58,297 bases of DNA from an uncultured Bacteroidales bacterium. Its GTDB lineage: Bacteria; Bacteroidota; Bacteroidia; Bacteroidales; Paludibacteraceae. Every line of letters begins with the position of its first letter. Within the stretch, counting starts at the first letter, position 1. The notes beneath the pieces were generated by a model, which had not been told where the DNA came from, ran no database searches, and saw only the letters and a program-made list of their open reading frames with translations. The stretch lies in assembly GCA_902800215.1 (NCBI GenBank), contig CADCDS010000011.1, positions 1-58,297 on the forward strand. Direction: 5' to 3'. A program made the translations under genes and the position numbers. Positions 1 through 10,000 of the stretch are shown here, piece after piece.

Positions 1-68
1 ACATCCATGTTTTCCACGATGTGGAGGTTCGCCTGCTCCTCCGAGATAGAATTAAGATTTTCAATCAT
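1..68 (-). CDS. 5' end of an unidentified protein, cut by the window edge
   Basis: An ATG at 68 opens 22 codons that run off the left edge (reads MIENLNSISEEQANLHIV...). The start is supported by a complete promoter at 114-144 on the same strand, leaving a leader of about 40 bases, and by an AT-rich upstream stretch like that of other genes here. The visible residues are too few to assign a family. The stretch is short, polar and predicted helical, with no signal peptide. Confidence 0.55.
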   Translation of the reverse strand, partial: MIENLNSISEEQANLHIVENMD

Positions 69-113
69 AGTTAAAACGAATTAAATTAAACAATAAAAAA
101 ATGAAATTTTCTG

Positions 114-144
114 CAAAGATACAACAAAAAACGCCCTTTTTCAA
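114..144 (-). promoter_or_regulatory. Bacteroidetes-type promoter for the partial gene at 1-68
   Basis: On the minus strand the -7 element TATCTTTG (114-121) is preceded by TTG (142-144) with exactly 20 bases between. The spacer ends in the T-rich TTTTTTGTTG seen at other promoters of this window. Confidence 0.7.
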
Positions 145-153
145 GGACGAATA

Positions 154-178
154 TAAAAAAAGGACGTCCGGAGACGTC
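154..178 (-). terminator. Intrinsic terminator after the decayed gene
   Basis: On the minus strand GACGTC-TCCG-GACGTC (163-178) forms a six-pair stem with a four-base loop, followed by C and a run of seven T. The stem overlaps the stop codon (177-179) of the relic reading frame, so it once ended that gene. Confidence 0.65.
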
Positions 179-416
179 ACTTTTTCGATTTTTTTCTCAT
201 TCTTTTCCCTAGTGCGTTAGGATCTATAAACCAATCAAATAGGAGTGTTAATTGGTCGCAGAAATCTGTCCTTTTATGTGCTTCGAAATATTTTTGAATT
301 TTTTGTCATAGCGGAGATTTTCATATTCGTTGCAACCAAATAGCCATAAACCGGTCGCAGAAATAATCCTTTCCCGCATATCCAAAAAGGACAAATGGAT
401 TTTGTAATGCACTCAT
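177..416 (-). pseudogene. Relic of an AAA-type ATPase gene, internally deleted and frame-broken
   Basis: A 31-codon frame (416 to 321) begins MSALQNPFVLFGYAGKDYF and continues CDRFMAIWLQRI. The first part matches the N-terminal signature I know from Bacteroidetes AAA ATPases (xNPFxxxGYxGxxYFCDR). The last part resembles the C-terminus of the same family (Y-R-V-x-D-R-F-x-x-x-W-L). The whole nucleotide-binding domain is missing. A second fragment without a start (305 to 177) contains TDFCDQLTLLFDWFIDPNAL and a lysine-rich end, and stops inside the terminator. The two fragments share the 12-mer ATTTCTGCGACC 99 bases apart. The promoter (477-507) and terminator (154-178) are intact. Inference: an ATPase gene that collapsed by recombination. 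The family call rests on short matches. The alternative is a non-coding RNA of about 310 bases. Confidence 0.45.
254..364. repeat. Pair of 12-base direct repeats 99 bases apart
   Basis: GGTCGCAGAAAT occurs at 254-265 and 353-364, and CCTTT follows each within a few bases. On the minus strand both encode F-C-D in the two relic frames, so they may mark a recombination junction. Confidence 0.6.
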
Positions 417-435
417 AATCTATTATTTATACATC

Positions 436-462
436 ACGCAATTTGCGCAGCGCAATTTGCGT
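436..462. repeat. 27-base near-palindrome
   Basis: ACGCAA-T-TTGCGC-A-GCGCAA-T-TTGCGT is symmetric about its central A, with mismatches only at the two T positions. It lies just downstream of the -7 element at 477-484, so a transcript from that promoter would begin with a strong hairpin. Confidence 0.6.
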
Positions 463-476
463 TTCACAATTCGGTG

Positions 477-507
477 CAAAGGTATAATAATTTTTTGAAT
501 TGACCAA
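477..507 (-). promoter_or_regulatory. Bacteroidetes-type promoter of the relic gene
   Basis: On the minus strand TACCTTTG (477-484) is preceded by TTG (505-507) with exactly 20 bases between. It points into the relic at 177-416. The rest of the spacer to the next gene (417-648) shows the near-palindrome at 436-462 and otherwise only AT-rich sequence. Confidence 0.65.
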
Positions 508-648
508 ATAAATTTTGTGTTTTTTGTCCAAATCTATACTTTTCAACCCACATTTGGAAGAAAAACATGCGTTTTTTATGCAATTTCGGAATTGCGCTCC
601 AAAATTACATAAAATATTTGATATACGCAAGGATTTGCACAAAAACAA

Positions 649-1062
649 TCATTTTACACGCTGTCTGATCGAGCGGAAGGCGATATACCCCGCTGCCAGG
701 AGCAGCATCAAGAGCCAGGGCGTGTCGCCTACAGGTGCCGAATTGGGCACTTCACCGATCGCGTTGTCATCATCACTCCAATCCCAAGGGGAAGTTCTCC
801 GAGGTCCGCTCTCTCGAAGCAACGCACTGCCGGATTCGGTATCGCCGAAGGAGTTTCTATAGACCGAAGTGGTACGGAATTGGTACGTCGGTGCGGCAGA
901 TACATAGGAAGTGGTAGCGGTGGATTGATATACGGGCTGATACCCCCAGTTCTCAGACTGCGCATTGGGGGCATATCCGTACGCGAAGGCTGCTGTATGA
1001 CACATGCCACACATCATCCAAAGCATCAGTACACACCGTATTAGAATATTCCGATTTTTCAT
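649..1062 (-). CDS. Small exported protein with a C-terminal membrane anchor
   Basis: Start chosen at 1062 (MKNRNILIRCVLML...), because a GGGAG lies just upstream and because this start gives a clean signal peptide ending AFA before YGYAPNAQ. An upstream ATG at 1086 is possible. The 137 residues form a Tyr/Ser/Thr-rich middle followed by a tripartite tail: PVGDTP, a hydrophobic stretch WLLMLLLAAGYIAF, then basic RSIRQRVK. That layout recalls sorting or anchor tails (motif, helix, positive cluster), but I know no named family for it. It follows the 3390-residue surface protein gene by 28 bases through a degenerate 8-base array, so the two are probably co-transcribed and may act together at the cell surface. 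No function can be assigned. Confidence 0.7.
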   Translation of the reverse strand: MKNRNILIRCVLMLWMMCGMCHTAAFAYGYAPNAQSENWGYQPVYQSTATTSYVSAAPTYQFRTTSVYRNSFGDTESGSALLRESGPRRTSPWDWSDDDNAIGEVPNSAPVGDTPWLLMLLLAAGYIAFRSIRQRVK

Positions 1063-1091
1063 TTTCTCATTCTCCCATTTATTCATTTCAC
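1060..1091 (-). repeat. Degenerate 8-base array at a gene junction
   Basis: On the minus strand four units end in AATG (GTGAAATG, AATAAATG, GGAGAATG, AGAAAATG). They span the stop of the giant gene and the start of the small gene, and the last ATG is the chosen start codon. Confidence 0.5.
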
Positions 1092-4000
1092 TATCGTATT
1101 TTTTGACCAAAGACGGAATATACATGTCCTTCGCGCAGTATCAGCACATGTCCGTTTTTGATAAGTTTATAGGTTACAGGTGAGGGGTTACCGGTTACGG
1201 GATCCGTGCCGGTCGCGATCGGCGGGTCAGTTACCGGCTCGGTGGGATTGTAGCCGGGCCTACGGATGAAATACCGTATCTCATGGCTCACCTCCGGCGT
1301 CTCAATAGACAGGCATATACCGTCCATGATCGGTCGTTCGGTACCGGTCAAGGCATCGTATAGCACCAATTCGCCATCTATCGCATTAACACCCGTGAAC
1401 CATAGATAGGAGACAGGATCATAGGGCAATGCGCTGTTATAGAAGGAGATAGGCACATTCACAATCGCATCCTTCAGGTCAATACTCAGACCGTTGTTAC
1501 CCTCTACGGCGTAGATATTAAACGGCGTTGTCGGAGTGGTGTTCATATTGAAGTTATCAATATTGAGGGTTGTCAATACCGCATCCTCGCCGCGAATGAT
1601 CTCATTGCTGTATCCCTGTCCGAGCAGCAGGCGTGAGATGCAACGCGGAGAAACCGGGTTAACTGCTGTGACGGTCATTATACCTTTATTAATTACCGCG
1701 CCCGCGTATGCGCGCTTGGGTGCGGGGAAAGGCGAAGGCAACGGACGGACGATGGAGTCTGCTTCGGTCACAATACGGTTGGTATTGAGGGTCACATCGA
1801 GCGTAGTAGCCGCAGCTTTACCCTTGAGTACGATCGCATGCATCGGCGGCAGATAGCGGTCCAAAGATGTTATCACGTTGTCACTCGTAAGGCCGGAGAA
1901 GGTAATGGTAGTATATTCGCCGTTGCCATTCATATAACCGATCTCCGCATCAAGGAGCGTTTTGTTGTCGGCAATGAAGCCCCATATGTCGATATATCCC
2001 AATGTCGGGTTACCGAAGACGAACTTGGAGGCAGCCGTACCGTTGGTGAGGGTATAACTCTGGCTTGTAACCAATCTGCCCGGATAGAAGGCCATCTTGC
2101 CTACGTTCTCTGCGCCCCCTGCTTTCTCCGCACGTTTGGCGCGCAGACCGGACTCGTACAGATCCCATACTTTATCTCCCGACTTGGTGTAGTAATAATA
2201 GATATCATCGCTCTTGGGCAGACGTACATCCGCGTCCCTGCCCGATGCCGTACGGGTGAAGACCGCCCATCCTTGTGCCGGCTGGAGTGGAAGCGTAAGG
2301 GCGTTGGTCACTTTCGACCAGGTAGCCGCAGCCGTTTTTACCGTATCAATCTTCTCTACGTCTTCCTGTTGGGGATTATTCAGATGGATCGCATCGCGAC
2401 TGAAAAGCGAGAGCCAGAAGGAAGCGTTACCGGTGGAATAATTACGTCCGGAGGCGTCGAACTCTCCTACTTCCCATATCGGCGTCTCTCCGCTCAGATC
2501 GGCGTTCGACATGAATAGATCGCCGGACAACAAGCCCTCTACCGGCGTTGCACGGAGTGCCCATTTGTCATAGGGCGTACTCAGGTCGGCGATCACGCTG
2601 TCGTATTCCAGACGCTGCTGCTGGCTGAGCGCTCCGCCCGGCAGGAAACGGATCGATTTGCACCTGTTATACTGGAATCCCACTTGCCGGATCGAATCCC
2701 CGGGGGCTACGGGCAAAGCCGGCAATACCGGATAAGGTCTTCCGTCCGTCATCGGCGGAATCAGCACATGGGTGGTGGACAACGGTGCGAAACGCGCTTC
2801 CTCATGGATCAGCGTATTGTGTTGGTCAATACCAATCCAGTTATCGGGGTTATTCCAACGGTTATCTGCCGTCTGCGGATCCCATCGCAGGTAATCCGGC
2901 ACAACGCTTACCGTGAACGGAATCGTTCCTACCGGACAACTGTCGCCGCCTGACGCTTTCCAGCCGGCATCACCCACGTGCGTCATCATCTCAATACCGA
3001 AGGTATAACTGTACCCCCCGCGCATACGGTAGTTCGACTCCGAAGCGGGCACAACAACCAACGTATCGTTACCGTTGGTGTAATAGCCGACATTGGTTTC
3101 ATCCAATTTCCATGTCCTGTCCGGTGCGAGCAAGATATTGTCTATACCCTCGCGGAACTCAGGATCATTGGTGGACATTAAGTGTATTTGCTTTAGCGCT
3201 ACCTCCGGAGCACCACCTCCCGGCTGCATCATCAGCGAGTCTATCGGAATATCCAATTCTTCATTCGCATGTGCTGCATCGGCAAGAACAACAATCGGGT
3301 ACTGCGACTCTTCTTCGGAGCGGTTCAGACCGCCGATGATCAACGGCACTCCGCCTCCGATGCTGGACTCAAGGGTTATATGTACCGGCGTCGGACACAC
3401 ATCGATATTCATATCCTGAAGCACTTCTGATCCCGAACCCGAAATCGGGAAGATCGTATATTTGACGGATTCATTTACCGGCGTGAGAACCGTTACGTTT
3501 GTCTGATAAAGCGTCAACAAACCTCCATTCACCAAATGCTTGAGGATGGTATAAGGCTTCAGATCGCCAGACGAGAGAGACACGCCGTTTGCTTCTTGAA
3601 CACGAGCCATCTCCACACTATCCACTTCTACCAGCGCACGGGCAAACTGGTTGGCATTATCTTCGCCTCCATACTGTCCGTCTGCGCGGAGAATATCACG
3701 GATTACTTTCTCAATATCTTCGTATTTGTAGCCGTAGGTTGTTGCACTGGTGGTTTTTGTGGTATCGCCGTGCAGCAGCCAGTCGTTGTAACACGAACCG
3801 GTCACTTCTACCGGCGCTAAGTTATCGAGGAGCACCGTTCCCTTGACATGCAGCGAGACATCGTATAAGGAATTGGAGCACATCGCTTCTACCTCTTTCT
3901 CCGGTTGCTCATCGCCGTTGAGGGTGAGGATCATTCGGTTACGCACTTTCAACTTACGCGTCAAGCCACACTGGCTTGAGAGCAAGTCATTGTATGAACC

Positions 4001-7000
4001 AGCCATGTGTACGATGTATGTACTATGCGAGGACATCTTCGCCGAATGGATCACATAGAATACCGGACGGATGGAGTCATCGAGATGCTCGAAGACATAT
4101 CCCTTACGGAAGACAGGTACATCCGGTTTGGAAGGATCTTTCTCATAGGCCTCATGCGCTTCCAACGTGGTCTCGAACAAGCTCACCAGATTCTTGAGGT
4201 TCGCGAAAATAGAGTCATTATCTTCGCCCGGTGTGTAGTAGCGAGCCGGCAAGTTAATCTTTCCATAGACGGTATCCTTTCTGGAGGAAGGAGTGGTCCG
4301 TTTGATGTCTTCATTGTCATATCCGTCCACGAGCCGCAGGAAGGTAGTGTCATTGTCTCTGCTTATCTCCTGAATGGTATAATACTCGGAACCCGCTTTA
4401 TACGCCTCGTCGGTGAAGCCCTGATAATCCACGCGGAGCACGATATGGGTGAGCGAGTCGCTTTCGTTCTCGTTCTTACAGGTCGTGTTCGCCTGATAAA
4501 CCATCAACGGCGGTTTGGTCGCGAAAATACACATATCATCGATGATGAAGTCATTTCCATCATCGTTTGCCGCCATATTATATACCCGCACGCGGAAATG
4601 CGAATATTGCTTATTCTGCTCTATCGGGAAATAGATCTGGTACCATTTGTTCGATTGAGGCAGATCGCCGGTCATATACGTTGTGATATCCTCCCAATCC
4701 CTGCCATTCTCCGAACCTTGTACGGAGAACGTGAAGTTCGGGCAGGTCTTGTTAGCTTCGTTGCCGGGATTTCCGACGAAGGCGGAGAAGTACATCTTCT
4801 GTCCTTCGCAAAGGGTGGTATCCACGTGGAGCGCTGCTACCTGACCCGCGGACGACATACCGTCGCAGAAGATCATATATCCGTTTCCGGCGCCGCCGTG
4901 CTGCTCCATCTTATGCCAAAAGTTACCGAAGGACGGGATACGGTTGATGAGGTTGTACTCACCCATGTTCGCCAGGTTCTCCAAGCCGCCTTTATTATGC
5001 GGACGGTTATCGGGCAGGGAAGCCGTCTTCGGATATGCAAAGCCGTACGATGCGTCCGCCCAAGGAAGAGGATGCGGATAAACCGTATATTCCGTACCGG
5101 GTTTGTTGTAGTCGAAATTCAAGCGTTGCATCACGTCAAAGTGTTCCTCTATCTCCGTATTGGTGATGATGGCTTTATCTACACCGTCTATTTTCTCCTC
5201 CAATTTCGGACCAAAACGCTCTTGACTATGGTAAATAATCGTATAGCGGCATATATTGAACCAATAAAGTCCATCCGCAGGTTTTTCAGGATCCGGACCT
5301 GTTATCGAAGATGTTTTACTACGTGCGCGCAAACAATATATTACGGTATCGGCATCCTGTCCGGCAGGCATACTCGTCTTTGCAGGCACATTCAGGAAGT
5401 CATTCGCCTCTGTAACCTTATGAGAACACGAACTATATGTCTTCGTCCTGGGGTTATAAGTGTACCATTTGCATTTGGCATCCCAGCCGCCACACCAAAT
5501 CATCGTATCTTGGCGACTTATGCCGGTTTCGGGATCAGGTTCTGAACTCATAGAAGCCCAGTTATCATCGCGCATATAGTAGCCCAAGAGGGACTCAGAA
5601 TGCTCACCTTTCTTGATATTGTCATAGTTATAACGGTGCTCTGTCCTCAAAAGCAGACGATTACCTATTGGTGCACGGACCACATGATCCTCCAAGTATT
5701 TCAAGTTGCGAGTAGGATGATCTATCGTGTCTTTGTATCCCTCCATGATTTCCGCCATCTCGGTCCAGGGGTGTAATTCGAATATCTCGCGGATCGAGAG
5801 CGTTGGCTCAATGATCTCACGCATCGTATCCAACTTAGCTGTATCCACTTGGTTGACATTCTTCATAGAGAGCGGCAGGTTGTCGTAATAGACACTGAGG
5901 TCCACCGCGTAGGTGACGGTATCTTTGTTCGTCGGCGGATAGACCATCGGCGCCTTGGATGGAGGATCCTTACGGGCGCCATAGTCCTGCGAAGGATAGT
6001 GGAAGACGGTATAACGTCCCTGCGTCACAAGGATCGAATCGCCTTCTCCACCTTCGGGATCATGTACCTTACCACCAATCGTGCGGAACGAGAAGTTCCA
6101 TTTACCTGTATTGGAAGGTGCAGTCTGCCATCTCTCCGCAGGAATATCCGTATCCTCTTCGCCCGGCTGGAGCGAATACCAACGCCACCAGCCGTAGAAG
6201 TTACGCTCACGCAGCGGCAGCTCTACACGCTGGTCGGTAGATTGCGCTACGTTGGAGGGGTTGTAATAATAGAGTATCGTCTTATTCTCATGTACCTGTT
6301 GTACACCATCCTTCAAATCATCACCGGATGCACCTTTCGAGTGTACAAGGTGTTGGTTGCCTTCAAATTGGAAACGGCTGGACTGCGCTACTTGGACGCG
6401 GAAGTTGATATAACGCCATTTCTCATGAACTTGCATCGCATAAGCCAACAAAATGTTGGCTGAGCGCGGCGAACGGATACCGTCTCCTTTACAGTGGACA
6501 GTAATCGTGTTGTCAGTTACTGCGGTAATCTCGCACCAATCCGGCGTACTACCATCCGCTTCTATCAAACGAATCTCAGCCAGTGCCGGATTATCCAAGT
6601 CCATAGAACCGGTATGACTATCTGCTTCACCGGAATAGGATATCACTCGGTTATCTACATCCAGAACGTTCGTTCCATGGCGGTGATCCGTACCGAAGAC
6701 AAAGGTATGGGTATTTGTCTCTGTCTCCTCTGAAACTACCGGCGGGAAGACATAGTTATATTCATCGTCTGCTACCGTACATATCAGCGAGTCGTAGGGT
6801 GCAGAGTGATAGGTCTTACGGATAAGCGGAATCTTGAGATGCGCATCCTCGACAGACTTAAAGTTGCTCCATTTGTCCGCAAATCGGTATTCCGGTGCTC
6901 CGTCTTTCAGCGAGATCTGCACATCGAGGGTATCAACGATATTGACATACTTGCCGCCGTATTGAATATCCGTAGGACTGTCTCCGGACGGAGTCACAGT

Positions 7001-10000
7001 GGTGGTCAGCGTCGAGGCGTTCGTCGATCGGCTCAATCCGCTTGCACCAGGGGTAAAACGGCTGTCAGGAATGAGGGTGAACGTCGTATCCGTCTTCCAA
7101 TCCTTGCTCGAGTTAACAAGATCCGCGATATCGTTCTCGTCTTCACGACCGCAATAGGTAATGGTGTTGTTGAGCAGCATCGAATAGATGCGGTATGCCT
7201 TGTAGCGCGTTTGAACGGAAGCTCCGGTCGTCGTATTATAACCGAACTCCAGTTGGGGCTTGTTCGGATAGTCTCCATTATTGAGGAGTTCATACTCTTG
7301 CTCCAGATAGGTAAATGAGAACACGGTTGCTTCCGTTTCATTCGTTGTCAAAGTGAGCGAAGGAACACCGGCTGTCTCGGTCAGCTTGAGCCACTTGTCA
7401 TTGCCGTATTTGAGTTTTATCTGCTCCTCAAAGTTCTCATTTTCACTCACATAGACATTCACATACTCATACGTCAATGTAGCAGGACCGCTTTCTGCAA
7501 CACCAGGCGTAGCCTCGCCTTCTACAACGAAATATCGGTCTATACTATACTTCGTCTCCATCGTTATTTGCTGAAGATCTTGGTTCACGTAATTGTATTT
7601 CCACGGCGTGATATACTTGGTGTCGCTATTCGCTGCATTGGCAGAACCTTTCACCAACTGGGTCTTACCATCCTCTTTCTTATACAGCGTACTGCCCTTG
7701 AGCTCGTACTGACGGAAGATGAGTCCGCCGGAGCCCGCCATGATGAAATAGCGCTTCCCGTTCACTACCGCAGACCATACCAACTCCTCGCTCTCCAAGG
7801 TAGTTTGTACCAAAGGTACTCGGCAGCTAACCGGAGAAGTAATAGCATTGATTGTAACCTCGGTGTTGACGAGCAGCGTATCGTGATTCAGACCGGATGC
7901 ATTATTCGCCTTTGTAATCAACGCTACGTGATCGTCAAGGGTCCTTGCATCTACGATATTGAAATAGCTGGAAGAAGCACCACCGGTGGTAAAGGTACAC
8001 TGAGCGGTAGTAATGTGCAACAAAGAAGTGGTATCACTGGAGGACAATATTTCCTCCTCAAGCACATTGCCCTCTGTATCCAACAGTTGGCGGAATCGCT
8101 CCTTCGCGAGGGTGAAATGCAGTATCTTCTCGGCATCCTTCATCGGGCTGAACATATAGGAAGGAACTTCCGGAGAGAGCACCAGTCTCTCCTCCGGTTC
8201 GCTGTGATGCACCGTCTTGGTACGGACGATGATATCGCGGTAACGCGAGCCGTCGGGACGGATATGCAGTCCCGGTGCTCCCTCCTTCCAGCGGCCGTAG
8301 TACTCTTTGATTTTATTGGGACCTAAGGGGCGGAGCGTGATACGGATGGTGTCGATGATATCGATTGCTTTACCCCCGTAGAACACATCCACCGGTGTAT
8401 TCAAACCGCTGGTGACGAGACGTCCGAAATAGTCCTTTTCCAAGCGGTCGTTTATGAAGGGTTTGTCCTCTGCCAAAACAGCCTCTCCTAACGATTCCAC
8501 GCGCGCATCGCGGATATATTCAAAGGTCTCATCCAAACGGTAGTTACCGTTAAGACGCAGTTGTGTATATTCGGTAATGATCTTATCGTTATTCGGATGG
8601 AAATACGTAATCTTGTCGCCTACCATCATCTGCAGCATCAGTTGCTTGCCGATGAGTTTGGACCACACACCTTTTTGTATCGCTTCGTCCCGGTGGATGC
8701 CAAACGTGATGGTATCCGTCCATTCCACCGTTGTGTCGGGCAGAACCACATAATGCTCATCTACTATGCCCACACCGGAAATGGTGAAGTTTGTCACGGG
8801 GCTTTTCGAACCGTCAAAATAACCTGTCGAGGGATTATAATAGACCGTATCTCCGCATTCATTGGGAAAGACATTTTTTCTAATCTTTCCTTCTCCATCT
8901 CTATCTAAATAGTGGGTTGTGAAGAGTTTGGTACTATCAATACAGGGGCTCATCGGATCCGGCCAGCCTTTGGTAGATTTGAAAAGACCTGCCCAGGTAT
9001 TATTGGCAAGGATTTTATTAAATTCGCCTGCCACATAATACAGACCGATATACTCCTCTACGTCAGGCGCGAAATGCTCATAGAACATCAGCGAATCAAC
9101 AGCACCGTGTACCATCTCACGTTTCGGATCCAGTACATATTCACTGTCCGCACATTCCTCACATACGGTGTTATTTCCGATTAACAGATACGTACTCAGG
9201 TAACGCGAGTCGGTATTATCAGCGTCCGACATACCTTGGTAGGTATCGGTCCAATCCTTGAAATGCCGGGCTTTCGCATAACGAGGTGCGGAGGTATTCG
9301 GGTGGGTCAGGAAATAGCGTTTGCCATCCTCTTTGAAGAAGGAGATCGCTACACCGATACCTCCTGTGTATTTGGCTTGCGCATAAAGGATCAGGGAGTC
9401 TTTGCCGTCTCCGTCCGAATCGGTAAAAGTGAACACATCGCCCGGTTTATACTTTGTAAAGCCTCCTACTGTGGTATCCGCTAAGGTGTACCAGCCAAGG
9501 AACTCATATCCGTCCAACAAACGCGGTTCGCTCAGTACGACCTTCGTTTCTCCCGCCTTGGCATGTGTGTTCGGAAGCGTTGCTCCGAAATGGCCGTTGT
9601 TATCGTAGCGGACATACTTGTCTTTCTCCGCGCGTACGAACTCCAAACCGCCGTTCTTGGAACTCTTATTGGTATAGACACGCGCCCAACCGGTCATGCC
9701 TCCGGTAACTGTCTTGCTCGGGTCATCGGCTAAGGGCACCGTATTACCTACCACGTACTCGCTCCATCCGTCGATATCGAAACCCTCATCCGTTTCGCTG
9801 AACTCCGCACCGGAGTAAAGCGTCGCTTTGATAGTATGCGCTAAGTATGCGTCGTCGATCGTCCACATCTCGTTACATATCCATGAGTTATCTCCCGGCT
9901 CGGGGTGCATCTCGATGTTACGATACCTGTCTTCATCCACCTTCACTTTAAGAAACACACCCGCGGGACGGAATTCCACACCGAGGTTCGGCTTGCTCGT

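Noticed and set aside
427-648. 73-codon minus-strand frame upstream of the relic
   Set aside because: It covers the relic promoter and near-palindrome, has no family likeness, and is AT-rich spacer.
515-862. 115-codon plus-strand frame
   Set aside because: It crosses the 3' end of the small anchored protein gene on the other strand and has no coding features.
4007-5545. 512-codon open frame on the plus strand
   Set aside because: It is antisense to the giant surface gene, has no signal, domain or promoter, and its composition (Arg/Ile/Val-rich) fits a shadow frame.
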